7,749 bases of DNA from CAYLVJ01 sp964501525 (lineage in GTDB: Bacteria; Patescibacteriota; Minisyncoccia; Minisyncoccales; CAYTKG01). The stretch spans positions 1 through 7,749 of the forward strand of contig CAZCSI010000021.1 of NCBI GenBank assembly GCA_964501525.1, in the 5' to 3' direction. Below the pieces are notes generated by a model that did no database searches, had not been told where the DNA came from, and saw only the letters and a list, made by a program, of their open reading frames with translations. Numbering within the stretch: the stretch's first letter is position 1; each line of letters starts with the position of its first letter. Position numbers and translations under genes: made by a program. Of the stretch, positions 1 to 6,104 are shown one piece after another.

Positions 1-705
1 CTGGCCGAACAAATACCCCTTATCAAGGGTATTTTAAAAGCCTTTAAGGTGCCCATTTATGAAAAAGCGGGTTATGAGGCGGATGATGTAATCGCCACTA
101 TTGTAGAGAAGGCTAAAAGCCTGCGGACCGGGGAGGAAGGTAATGATGAAGAAGGGCTGCAAGGGCTGGAGGTAATAATAGTCACGGGGGACCTGGATTT
201 ATTGCAGCTGGCAACTGACAAGGTCAAGGTTTATGCTTTGAGCCGGGGGGTTAAAGAGGCAGCGCTCTATGACCAACAGAAGGTGGAGCGAAGGTACGGG
301 TTTTCCTCTGTTCTGCTCCCGGATTACAGGGGCTTGAAGGGCGATGCTTCGGACAACATACCGGGGGTAAAGGGGGTGGGGAAAAAAACAGCCCAAAAAC
401 TGCTTGACGAGTTTGGAAGGTTGGAGGAAATATATGAAGCTCTCGGGGAAGAAGACCCGCGTTTTGCGGTCTTTGGAGCGCGGGCGGAACGGATTAAGAA
501 GCTGCTTTTGAAAGATAAGAAAAAGGCTTTTCTGTCCAAAGAACTGGCTGAGGTGCAGAAGGATGTTCCCATAGATTTTGACCTGGAGCAATGCAGCTTG
601 AGGTACGACCAGCAGAAGGTGGAGCAGAAGCTGGAAGAGCTGGGGTTTAAAACCCTTGTCCCCCGCCTTCCGGGCAATTACAAAGAACAAAAGAGATTGA
701 TTTAA
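1..705 (+). CDS. 5'-3' exonuclease, PolA N-terminal type, stand-alone (5' end missing)
   Basis: Flap/5'-3' exonuclease of the kind that removes RNA primers and flaps during lagging-strand synthesis and repair. The reading frame is open from base 1, so the gene begins outside the window; an internal GTG at 49 is not the real start, because the residues before it (LAEQIPLIKGILKAF) already fit the family. Visible motifs are the metal-binding GYEADD, then VTGDLDLLQL, then the GDASDNIPGVKGVGKKTA segment, which carries conserved Asp residues and the helix-hairpin DNA-binding turn. The C-terminus (LEELGFKTLVPRLP) matches the end of the PolA exonuclease domain, and the frame then stops. No 3'-5' exonuclease or polymerase domain follows, so this is a separate exonuclease (YpcP/ExoIX-like in layout), not a PolA fusion. 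An acidic insertion of roughly 14 residues (around RTGEEGNDEEG) precedes the VTGD motif. The next gene starts 11 bases later and is probably co-transcribed. Confidence 0.93.
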   Translation: MAEQIPLIKGILKAFKVPIYEKAGYEADDVIATIVEKAKSLRTGEEGNDEEGLQGLEVIIVTGDLDLLQLATDKVKVYALSRGVKEAALYDQQKVERRYGFSSVLLPDYRGLKGDASDNIPGVKGVGKKTAQKLLDEFGRLEEIYEALGEEDPRFAVFGARAERIKKLLLKDKKKAFLSKELAEVQKDVPIDFDLEQCSLRYDQQKVEQKLEELGFKTLVPRLPGNYKEQKRLI

Positions 706-716
706 TACCAATACGT

Positions 717-1853
717 GTGGAGAGGTTGATTACAACCTGGGGTATTGCTAAAAGGCAGTGGGCGGCGCAGGCTTTGTCAAACATTGTTTTTGGTTTGACG
801 GTGATTGTTGTCACCATGCTTTATCTCGGTCTTCCGAACATCATACTGATAAAGATAATTGCGCTCTATATGGCTATTTATGTTTTGGTCTTTATGCCTC
901 TTTATGCTTCTCTGCCCCTATTTTTTCTGCGCCGGGCTAGAAAAACCTTGGCCAGGGTAGAAAAAAAGGAAAGGGTGGAGGAAGAAAAGGTGCAGAGAGC
1001 TGTCAAAGAATTTGTTGATTTTCCCGGCAAGCTGACCGTTTTTATTTTTGTCTCGGTCTGGGGAGGATTCAGTATCGGAGCCCTGGCTCTTGGTATGGGA
1101 ATAATACCTGAGGTATCAAGTTTCGCTGTAGTTCTTGTTATCGCCTGTGTTGTTATGGGGTTTGCGGTAAGCATTGTTCATGCTTTTTTGAACTATGTAC
1201 TGATGGAAACCTACCTGCGGAGAGCAGTGGAGTTTTTAACTGGGGAGTATCCTGAAGTCAGCGGTCAAGTTCAGACCCGCCCCTTTCCCCTCTTTTTCAA
1301 GATTCTTTTGCTGGTGCTTTTGACCAACATAGCTACTTTTGTTTCGATATGGATTCTTTTTTCGACTGAAATCGGCTTGGAATCAATAGCTGAGCTGGGC
1401 AGAGCTTCCCGCTATACAGGCATAATCGCCGGCGTTACCTTTGTTTACATATATATCATTACCCTGTTTTTTTCCCGGAGCATACTTTATCCTCTGCTGC
1501 GGGTGATTGACTGGTCCAAAGAGGTGGCCGGGGGAAAGAGAAAAAAGAAAATGTCTGTTGTCACCAACGATGAGATAATGGAGATGGTCAAATTTCTGCG
1601 CTTAATGGTGGAAGAGTTGGATATGATTCAAAAAGTGCTTGAGGTCCGGGTGAGGGCCAGGACCAAAGAGCTGAAGGAGCTGAATGAGAAGCAGGAGGAG
1701 ATAATTGAGGCCAGGACCAAAGATTTGAAAAAGAAAATCAAAGACCTGGAGAGCTTCCGCAGGGTGGTAGTGGGCAGGGAGATGAAGATGATGGAGCTGA
1801 AAAAGAAGATTAAGAAGCTGGAAGCCAAAATAGAGGAAGAAAATAAAAAGTAG
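717..1853 (+). CDS. Six-helix membrane sensor with HAMP domain and C-terminal signalling coiled coil, no output domain
   Basis: Predicted inner-membrane signalling protein of 378 residues. Hydrophobic segments lie at about 22-40, 42-70, 104-130, 136-160, 191-215 and 234-257, giving six helices in two groups of three separated by charged cytoplasmic stretches. A HAMP-like segment follows (about 255-303: YP at 258-259, EVAGG, then TNDEIMEM). Residues 304-378 form a charged coiled coil with two ARTK(E/D)L units (314 and 332) and the signature VVGREMKMMELK (351-362). No kinase, cyclase or methyl-accepting region follows. Six helices plus HAMP resembles the membrane anchors of some adenylate cyclases and kinases (family knowledge); here only the input half exists. 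The GTG start is the first usable codon after the exonuclease; it has no clear ribosome site, and TTG at 726 is an alternative. Function is inferred: a sensor that must signal through partners, probably the kinase downstream. Confidence 0.85.
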   Translation: MERLITTWGIAKRQWAAQALSNIVFGLTVIVVTMLYLGLPNIILIKIIALYMAIYVLVFMPLYASLPLFFLRRARKTLARVEKKERVEEEKVQRAVKEFVDFPGKLTVFIFVSVWGGFSIGALALGMGIIPEVSSFAVVLVIACVVMGFAVSIVHAFLNYVLMETYLRRAVEFLTGEYPEVSGQVQTRPFPLFFKILLLVLLTNIATFVSIWILFSTEIGLESIAELGRASRYTGIIAGVTFVYIYIITLFFSRSILYPLLRVIDWSKEVAGGKRKKKMSVVTNDEIMEMVKFLRLMVEELDMIQKVLEVRVRARTKELKELNEKQEEIIEARTKDLKKKIKDLESFRRVVVGREMKMMELKKKIKKLEAKIEEENKK

Positions 1854-1926
1854 GAGGACGGCAGGCTTAAGGGTTGTGAAGGTTTTTTAGTTTTTATTCT
1901 TATGCATCGCAGAGGATAAAGAAGTT

Positions 1927-1935
1927 TGATATAAT
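1927..1935 (+). promoter_or_regulatory. Extended -10 promoter before the second membrane sensor
   Basis: TGATATAAT is a perfect extended -10 element (TGn followed by TATAAT at 1930-1935). No good -35 is present at the right distance, which extended -10 promoters tolerate. Transcription would start near 1942, leaving a leader of about 26 bases before the ATG at 1968. It lies in a 114-base gap, long for this window, which supports a new transcription start here. Confidence 0.6.
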
Positions 1936-1967
1936 AAGGTGAGATAAGGCGGAAAGTTGTTTAAGAT

Positions 1968-2804
1968 ATGAAACAGGAGGCGGAGATAAAAGAGGATTTT
2001 GAAAAATTTACGATCGACCTTCGTTCCTCAGCTGTTATCATCGGGGTTTTTATTGCGGTTGTCTTTGTGCTGCGCTTTATTCTCAGCGTCCCGGTGCCTA
2101 TTTCTGTTTTTCCGATAACGCTGGTATGGCTTGCTTTTTATCTTTTTTTAGGGGGCAGGCTTTTAAAAAGGTGCCGGACGCAGAAGAAGCTGCACAGGAT
2201 TTACCTCGCCTTCAACCTGATGGATGTTTTTTTTGAAACGGTGCTTATGCATCTGGTAGGCGCTACGTTCTGGGTCGGTCCGCTCTTTTATGTTTTTACT
2301 ATTGTTTTGGCGGGCATTCTTTTGCCCTCTCGGATGCGGCAGATTCTGACCGGCGCTTCGTCTTTCTCTTATACGAGTTTGGTTCTTTTAGAGTATTTAG
2401 GGGTTCTTTCCTATCGGCCCTTGTTTGCAGAGCTTCCTGCTGACTTCTCTTTAAGTTTTGTGTTGTCGCAGATTGCGATCAGCAACATTCTTTTCTTTTA
2501 TACCTCTCATTCCGTGGGGGAGTTTGCGGATATGTTAAGGACCAATGAAAAACGTTTACGGCAGGAGAAAGAAAAGGCAAAAGAAACGGGCAAGGTGTTG
2601 GAGGTAAAGGTAAAGGCCCGAACAAAAGAGCTGCAGGAGCTGGCGGAGAGGAGAGAAGAGATAATCGAGGACAGAACAAGGGAGTTGAAACGGAAACTGG
2701 AGGAGCTTGAAAAGTTCAGGAGACTTGTGGTGGGAAGAGAGATGAAGATGATGGAGCTGAAAAAAGAGATAGAACGGCTGAAAAAAGAAACAGAGAAAGC
2801 TTAA
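1968..2804 (+). CDS. Six-helix membrane protein with C-terminal signalling coiled coil, no output domain
   Basis: Predicted membrane sensor of 278 residues. Hydrophobic segments lie at about 21-40, 46-62, 77-97, 99-119, 128-147 and 160-178, with short loops and no sizeable external domain, so a stimulus would be sensed in or near the membrane. The pattern of helices 3-5 (HLVGATFWVGPLFYVF, then a GILLPSR turn) recalls the multi-helix sensors of RegB-like and other histidine kinases, but no kinase domain follows. Residues 190-278 are a long charged coiled coil with units ARTKEL (217) and DRTREL (235), then VVGREMKMMELK (254-265). This tail is about two-thirds identical to that of the preceding gene, although the membrane parts look unrelated. 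There is no HAMP domain. The ATG is the first Met in frame; AAGGCGG at 1946-1952 is too far upstream to be a good ribosome site. Function is inferred from layout only. Confidence 0.85.
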   Translation: MKQEAEIKEDFEKFTIDLRSSAVIIGVFIAVVFVLRFILSVPVPISVFPITLVWLAFYLFLGGRLLKRCRTQKKLHRIYLAFNLMDVFFETVLMHLVGATFWVGPLFYVFTIVLAGILLPSRMRQILTGASSFSYTSLVLLEYLGVLSYRPLFAELPADFSLSFVLSQIAISNILFFYTSHSVGEFADMLRTNEKRLRQEKEKAKETGKVLEVKVKARTKELQELAERREEIIEDRTRELKRKLEELEKFRRLVVGREMKMMELKKEIERLKKETEKA

Positions 2805-2840
2805 AAAATATATGAAGCATAAGGAAAAAAATAAATAATT

Positions 2841-3383
2841 ATGGCTAAATCCGACGAGTGTCAAAAAAAGATAGAGATGCTTATTGATGACCTTTCTTCT
2901 TTGGAAAGTTATATCCAGGAGCTTTTGAATTTCTTTCCAGCGCCTCTTTGTTTTGTCAGCCCTCTGGGCGTGATTCTGGAGTTTAATCCGGCTTTTGAGG
3001 AGATCTCCGGGTATGGTTCGCGCGATGTGGTCGGGAACAATATCAACCTGCTTCTCGGGGGCGATATCAATGAGCTGGTGCAAAGGGTGGTGCAGAAAGA
3101 GAGCACTGTAGAAAAAGAGTTGTTTCTAAAGAAAAAGAACGAAGAAGAGTTGCCCGTCACCGTTTTTGTGCGGGCCAGAAAAGATGAGCAGGGCGTTCCG
3201 GTCGGAGTTTTTATCAGCGCTTTTGACTTGAGCCAGATAAAAGAAACGGAAAGGGAGCTGAGGCAAAAAATTCAAGAACTGGAAAGATTTAAGCAGCTGG
3301 CAGTCGGCCGGGAGCTGAAAATGGTGGAGCTGAAAAGAGAGATTGATACACTTAAAAAACGGATTGCGGGATCCGACTTGTAG
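2841..3383 (+). CDS. Soluble PAS-domain protein ending in the shared coiled-coil signature
   Basis: Cytoplasmic protein of 180 residues without membrane segments. A leading helix (about 8-30) runs into one PAS domain (about 30-135) with typical landmarks: FFPAPLCFVSPLG, EFNPAFEEISGY (47-58), VVGNN, and the closing strand VGVFISAFDLSQIKE. A coiled coil (139-175) follows, with LERFKQLAVGRELKMVELK, the same signature that ends the two membrane proteins upstream. No catalytic domain is present. The helix plus PAS unit is clearly paralogous to the first PAS domain of the histidine kinase downstream (shared helix, FVSPL, NP(A/S)FE, SGY, FDLSQ), so one probably arose by duplication of the other. The ligand is unknown; no obvious heme or flavin residue is seen. 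The gene lies 36 bases after the previous stop. Likely an adaptor or sensor for the kinase (inference). Confidence 0.85.
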   Translation: MAKSDECQKKIEMLIDDLSSLESYIQELLNFFPAPLCFVSPLGVILEFNPAFEEISGYGSRDVVGNNINLLLGGDINELVQRVVQKESTVEKELFLKKKNEEELPVTVFVRARKDEQGVPVGVFISAFDLSQIKETERELRQKIQELERFKQLAVGRELKMVELKREIDTLKKRIAGSDL

Positions 3384-3387
3384 CTTG

Positions 3388-3415
3388 TTGACTTACAATT
3401 CATATATTTTTTAAA
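3388..3415 (+). promoter_or_regulatory. Possible promoter before the V4R-like gene
   Basis: TTGACT at 3388-3393 resembles a -35 box and is followed after 16 bases by TTTAAA (3410-3415), a four-of-six match to TATAAT inside a T-then-A run. It sits in the 55-base gap between the PAS gene and the next gene. AT-rich sequence produces such matches by chance, so this is weak. Confidence 0.25.
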
Positions 3416-3438
3416 AAAACGGTTGAAAAAGAGACAGC

Positions 3439-4038
3439 ATGGCGAAGCTGGACAAAAAACTAATCCAAAGCCTGTTGAAAAAGAAGGGGGAGGTCCGCGG
3501 AGTGACCCTTCAAACGGACCTCGGTTTTATTGAACACCGGGCCGGGGTTGAAGCAGTGAAAAAAGTGGAAAAAGCCTTGAAAGAAGCAGGGGCCTCTTTG
3601 GAATATGAGAAAATAAAAGGTATTGATTTTTATCCGATTGGGCTCAGAATGGCTTCGCTTTTAGCCATTAAGCAGGTGCTGGACCTTTCAGAAAAGGATA
3701 TTGAGCTGATGGGCAGGACAGCGCCCAAGCATTCTTGGATTATTAAGCTTTTTTCCCGGTTCTTTTTCTCTATTCAGGAGATGACTGTGCAGGCGCAGAA
3801 GATGTGGAAGAAGCATTATACTGTGGGCAGGCTGGAAGCTGAGGCGGATGAAAAAAAGAGGAGAATAAAAGTAAGGGTCAGAGAGCTGGACCTGCATCCC
3901 TTATTCTGTGTTTATCTCAGGGGTTACTTCTCTGTCATTATGCAGATGACGGTTGGACAGGAGGTGCAGGTCAGGCACACCAGCTGTCCCTTTGAAGATG
4001 AAAAAGATAAATTTCACGAGTACGAGATAAAATGGTAG
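3439..4038 (+). CDS. Soluble V4R/heme-NO-binding-like small protein, coupled to the histidine kinase
   Basis: A 199-residue soluble protein that I do not recognise with certainty. Visible features are an N-terminal GVTLQTDLGFIEHRAG segment, a helical middle (FYPIGLRMASLLAIKQVLDL, then LMGRTAPKHSW at 91-100), an aromatic segment KLFSRFFFS, and a C-terminal part with RGYF (161-164), HTSCPF (180-185) and a terminal YEIKW. The length, mixed helix-strand order and closing Cys-Pro-Phe...Trp pattern remind me of the V4R/heme-NO-binding fold and DUF2378-type proteins, which are sensor domains. That is a from-memory resemblance, not a proven match. Candidate ligand residues are H98, C157, H180 and C183. 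Its stop codon overlaps the kinase ATG (ATGGTAG, 4032-4038), so the two proteins are probably made in linked amounts and work together. The likely role is a sensory subunit of the kinase (inference). Confidence 0.8.
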   Translation: MAKLDKKLIQSLLKKKGEVRGVTLQTDLGFIEHRAGVEAVKKVEKALKEAGASLEYEKIKGIDFYPIGLRMASLLAIKQVLDLSEKDIELMGRTAPKHSWIIKLFSRFFFSIQEMTVQAQKMWKKHYTVGRLEAEADEKKRRIKVRVRELDLHPLFCVYLRGYFSVIMQMTVGQEVQVRHTSCPFEDEKDKFHEYEIKW

Positions 4039-5609
4039 ACAAGATAAGTGAAAGATTAGCTCCGTCGAGTAAACAGCCGGAAGAAATGCAAAAGAGGATA
4101 GAGCTTCTGCTGGAGGATGTTATGTCCTTGGAAGAATATGTCCACGACCTCTTTGATTTTTCCCCGCTTCCAATATCTTTTGTCAGCCCGCTTAATGTTT
4201 TTTTAGAGGTCAACCCTTCTTTTGAAAAGGTTTCCGGTTATGACTTTGACGAACTGGTCGGTGAACCGATTTACAAGGTTTTTAAAGAGTCGGACGCAGA
4301 GAGGATCAAAAAAGAAACTTTAGAAAAAGGAGCGATTAAAGGCAGGGAGGCGGAGCTTATACAAAAAGAAGAGACGACCCTTCCGGTTCAGGTTTTTGCC
4401 AAAACCCGCTACAACGAGGAGGATGAGGCGGTGGGTTATTTTTTAGGCCTTTTTGACCTGAGCCAGATGAAAAAAAAAGAGAAAAAGCTGACTCAGGCCC
4501 AGACTGCGCTCCTCAATATTCTGGAAGATACGGATGAGGCCCGCCGGAGAGCGATAAAAGAAAAGACCAAAACAGAGGCTATTATTGCTGATTTCAGCGA
4601 CGGCCTGGTTGTTATTGACAAAAATCAAAAGGTAACACTGGTCAACCCCAAAGCAGAAGAGATGTTCGAGACAAAAGTGGAGAGAATGGTCGGAAAGAAG
4701 ATAAGTGAAGTCTCGGATAAAGGCAGATTGGGAACTCTTATAGAGTTTGTTTCACCTAAAGTCTCTGAATCTTTTCTCAGGCAAGAATTAAACCTAGACA
4801 GGGACCTTATTGTTGAGGTTTCCAATATCGTTATGGAGGAAAGTGAAGAGCTGATGGGGTATCTTCTGGTAATTCACGATATCACCCGGGAAAAGACCGT
4901 AGAGCGCTTGAAAACAGAGTTTGTGTCCATCGCTGCTCACCAACTGCGCACCCCTCTTTCAGCTATCAAATGGAGTTTGAAAATGATTTTAGAGGGAGAC
5001 CTGGGTGAGTTGAAGGAAGAGCAAAAAGAGTTCATAGAAAAGACCTACACCTCCAACGAAAGAATGATAGTATTGGTTAACTCGCTGCTTAATGTTACCC
5101 GTATCGAGGAGGGCAAGTTTGTTTATAATCTGCTGCCTATGGACATTGTCGGACGCACCAAGGGTATAGTGAAGCAGCTCCAACCCGTGGCCGAAAAGAA
5201 AGGTATTGGCCTCGTTTTTCATGAACCTTCAGGCAAAATGCCTAAGATAAAAGCGGACAAGGAAAAGATTGGAATCGCTATTCATAATGTGATAGATAAT
5301 GCCGTTAAATATACTTTGGAGGGAGGCAGGGTGGATGTTTCGTTGAAAAAACAAAAGGACAAGATAGAGTTGAGAGTAAAGGACAACGGGGTCGGGATTC
5401 CGGAGGAACAGCGGAAAAGAGTTTTCACTAAATTCTTCAGAGGGGCTAATGTGATCAGGCTGGAAACAGCAGGCACCGGATTGGGTCTTTTTATCACCAA
5501 AAACATTATTGAGGCGCACGGGGGGGAGATTGATTTTGAGTCAGAAGAGGGAGAAGGAAGTGTTTTTTGGTTTAATGTTCCCTGTCAGTCGAAGAATAAA
5601 AACAGCTGA
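4032..5609 (+). CDS. Cytoplasmic PAS-PAS histidine kinase (HisKA/HATPase)
   Basis: Two-component sensor kinase of 525 residues with no membrane segment. Order: leading helix (about 18-42); PAS 1 (about 43-145; FVSPLN, EVNPSFEKVSGY); coiled-coil linker (146-182); PAS 2 (about 183-287; SDGLVVIDKNQKVTLVNPKAE); HisKA with phosphoacceptor His303 in AAHQLRTP; and HATPase_c (about 370-518) with N-box around N419/N423 (HNVIDNAVKYT), G1 DNGVGIPEE (451-459), F-box FTKFFRG and G2 GTGLGLFITK (481-490). All ATP-binding motifs are intact, so it should be active. The residue after the His is Gln, not the usual Glu/Asp. The start overlaps the preceding stop by 7 bases, implying translational coupling. With no membrane sensor of its own, it may take input from the tail-bearing proteins upstream and pass phosphate to the two receivers downstream (inference). 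Confidence 0.95.
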   Translation: MVDKISERLAPSSKQPEEMQKRIELLLEDVMSLEEYVHDLFDFSPLPISFVSPLNVFLEVNPSFEKVSGYDFDELVGEPIYKVFKESDAERIKKETLEKGAIKGREAELIQKEETTLPVQVFAKTRYNEEDEAVGYFLGLFDLSQMKKKEKKLTQAQTALLNILEDTDEARRRAIKEKTKTEAIIADFSDGLVVIDKNQKVTLVNPKAEEMFETKVERMVGKKISEVSDKGRLGTLIEFVSPKVSESFLRQELNLDRDLIVEVSNIVMEESEELMGYLLVIHDITREKTVERLKTEFVSIAAHQLRTPLSAIKWSLKMILEGDLGELKEEQKEFIEKTYTSNERMIVLVNSLLNVTRIEEGKFVYNLLPMDIVGRTKGIVKQLQPVAEKKGIGLVFHEPSGKMPKIKADKEKIGIAIHNVIDNAVKYTLEGGRVDVSLKKQKDKIELRVKDNGVGIPEEQRKRVFTKFFRGANVIRLETAGTGLGLFITKNIIEAHGGEIDFESEEGEGSVFWFNVPCQSKNKNS

Positions 5610-5634
5610 GTTTAACATTTTTTCTCTTTTGTAG

Positions 5635-5640
5635 TATAAT
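5635..5640 (+). promoter_or_regulatory. -10 box before the response regulators
   Basis: A perfect TATAAT lies in the 94-base gap between kinase and first response regulator. TTTAAC at 5611-5616, 18 bases upstream, is a poor -35 candidate (three of six). Transcription would start near 5647 and leave a leader of about 57 bases before the ATG at 5704. It suggests the receivers can be transcribed separately from the kinase. Confidence 0.5.
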
Positions 5641-5703
5641 AATAAGGAGTATCGTTCGGGCAATAGATAATCTTTGCTTATAACAAATTTTTATAGAATA
5701 AAT

Positions 5704-6093
5704 ATGAACGAAAAACCAACAACAAGTCAATCTAAAAAAATTTTATTGATAGAAGACGAAAATATTATTGTTGAGCTTTTAGGCAAAAAACTTAGAAAAG
5801 AAGGGTACGAGGTAATAATAGCTCGTGACGGAGAGGAAGGGCTGGAAAAGATGCGCGAACAGAACCCGGACCTCATTCTGTTGGATATTGTTATGCCGAA
5901 AAAAGACGGACTCGAGGTTCTGAAAGAGATGATGGCAGACGACAAGGTGAACGGTATACCCGTAGTCATAATCTCCAACTCCGGCCAGCCTGTAGAGCTG
6001 AAACGGGCAAAAGAGTTGGGAGTCAGAGACTGGCTGATTAAAACAGAGTTTGACCCGCAGGAGGTGTTGGAAAAAGTAGAAAAAAATTTATAA
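5704..6093 (+). CDS. Receiver-only (CheY-like) response regulator 1
   Basis: Single phosphoreceiver domain, 129 residues, no output domain. The acidic pocket is E17/D18, the phosphoacceptor is D61 in LLDIVMPKKDG, the switch Ser is S91 in IISNSGQ, and the conserved Lys is K113 in LIKTEF. All functional residues are present. I chose ATG 5704 because KKILLIEDE then begins about ten residues in, as usual; the frame extends upstream to a TTG at 5674, but those extra residues do not look like receiver sequence. No ribosome site is evident. It presumably takes phosphate from the kinase upstream and acts by binding a partner protein. It is a paralogue of the next gene, roughly half identical by eye. 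Confidence 0.93.
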   Translation: MNEKPTTSQSKKILLIEDENIIVELLGKKLRKEGYEVIIARDGEEGLEKMREQNPDLILLDIVMPKKDGLEVLKEMMADDKVNGIPVVIISNSGQPVELKRAKELGVRDWLIKTEFDPQEVLEKVEKNL

Positions 6094-6104
6094 CCAAAGC
6101 TTTT

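Noticed and set aside
268..624. YDQQKVE occurs twice in the exonuclease (268-288 and 604-624) with near-identical DNA
   Set aside because: The two sites sit at different, expected places in the family fold (before the H3TH region and near the C-terminus), and the flanking residues differ. A chance resemblance is more likely than a duplication.
1..705. Possibility that this is a full PolA broken by a frameshift after the exonuclease domain
   Set aside because: The frame ends at the natural domain boundary, and the following sequence encodes an unrelated membrane protein with no polymerase motifs in any frame.
1851..1857. TAGGAGG, an excellent Shine-Dalgarno sequence at the stop of the first membrane sensor
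   Set aside because: No ATG, GTG or TTG at suitable distance opens a frame of useful length; the nearby GTG (1876) stops after three codons. The next real start is 111 bases away.
1864..1897. Possible terminator before the T-rich stretch TTTTTTAGTTTTTATTCTT
   Set aside because: The sequence before the T-rich stretch forms only a very weak stem (CTT/AAG), so I cannot support an intrinsic terminator.
2556..3083. A 175-codon minus-strand frame opposite the second sensor's coiled coil and the PAS gene
   Set aside because: It is antisense to two well-supported genes, low in complexity (Leu/Phe/His-rich from AAG/GAG codons read backwards) and has no recognisable domain.
5601..5630. AAACAGCTGAGTTT followed by a T-rich run after the kinase stop
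   Set aside because: The stem is only four A-T-rich pairs; too weak to call as a terminator.
5643..5649. TAAGGAG as ribosome site for a small leader gene before the first response regulator
   Set aside because: No start codon lies 5-10 bases downstream, and it directly follows a -10 box, so it is probably at the transcript start.
5674..5703. Upstream TTG start for the first response regulator
   Set aside because: The extra residues (MLITNFYRIN) do not resemble a receiver N-terminus, and the ATG at 5704 gives the normal length.
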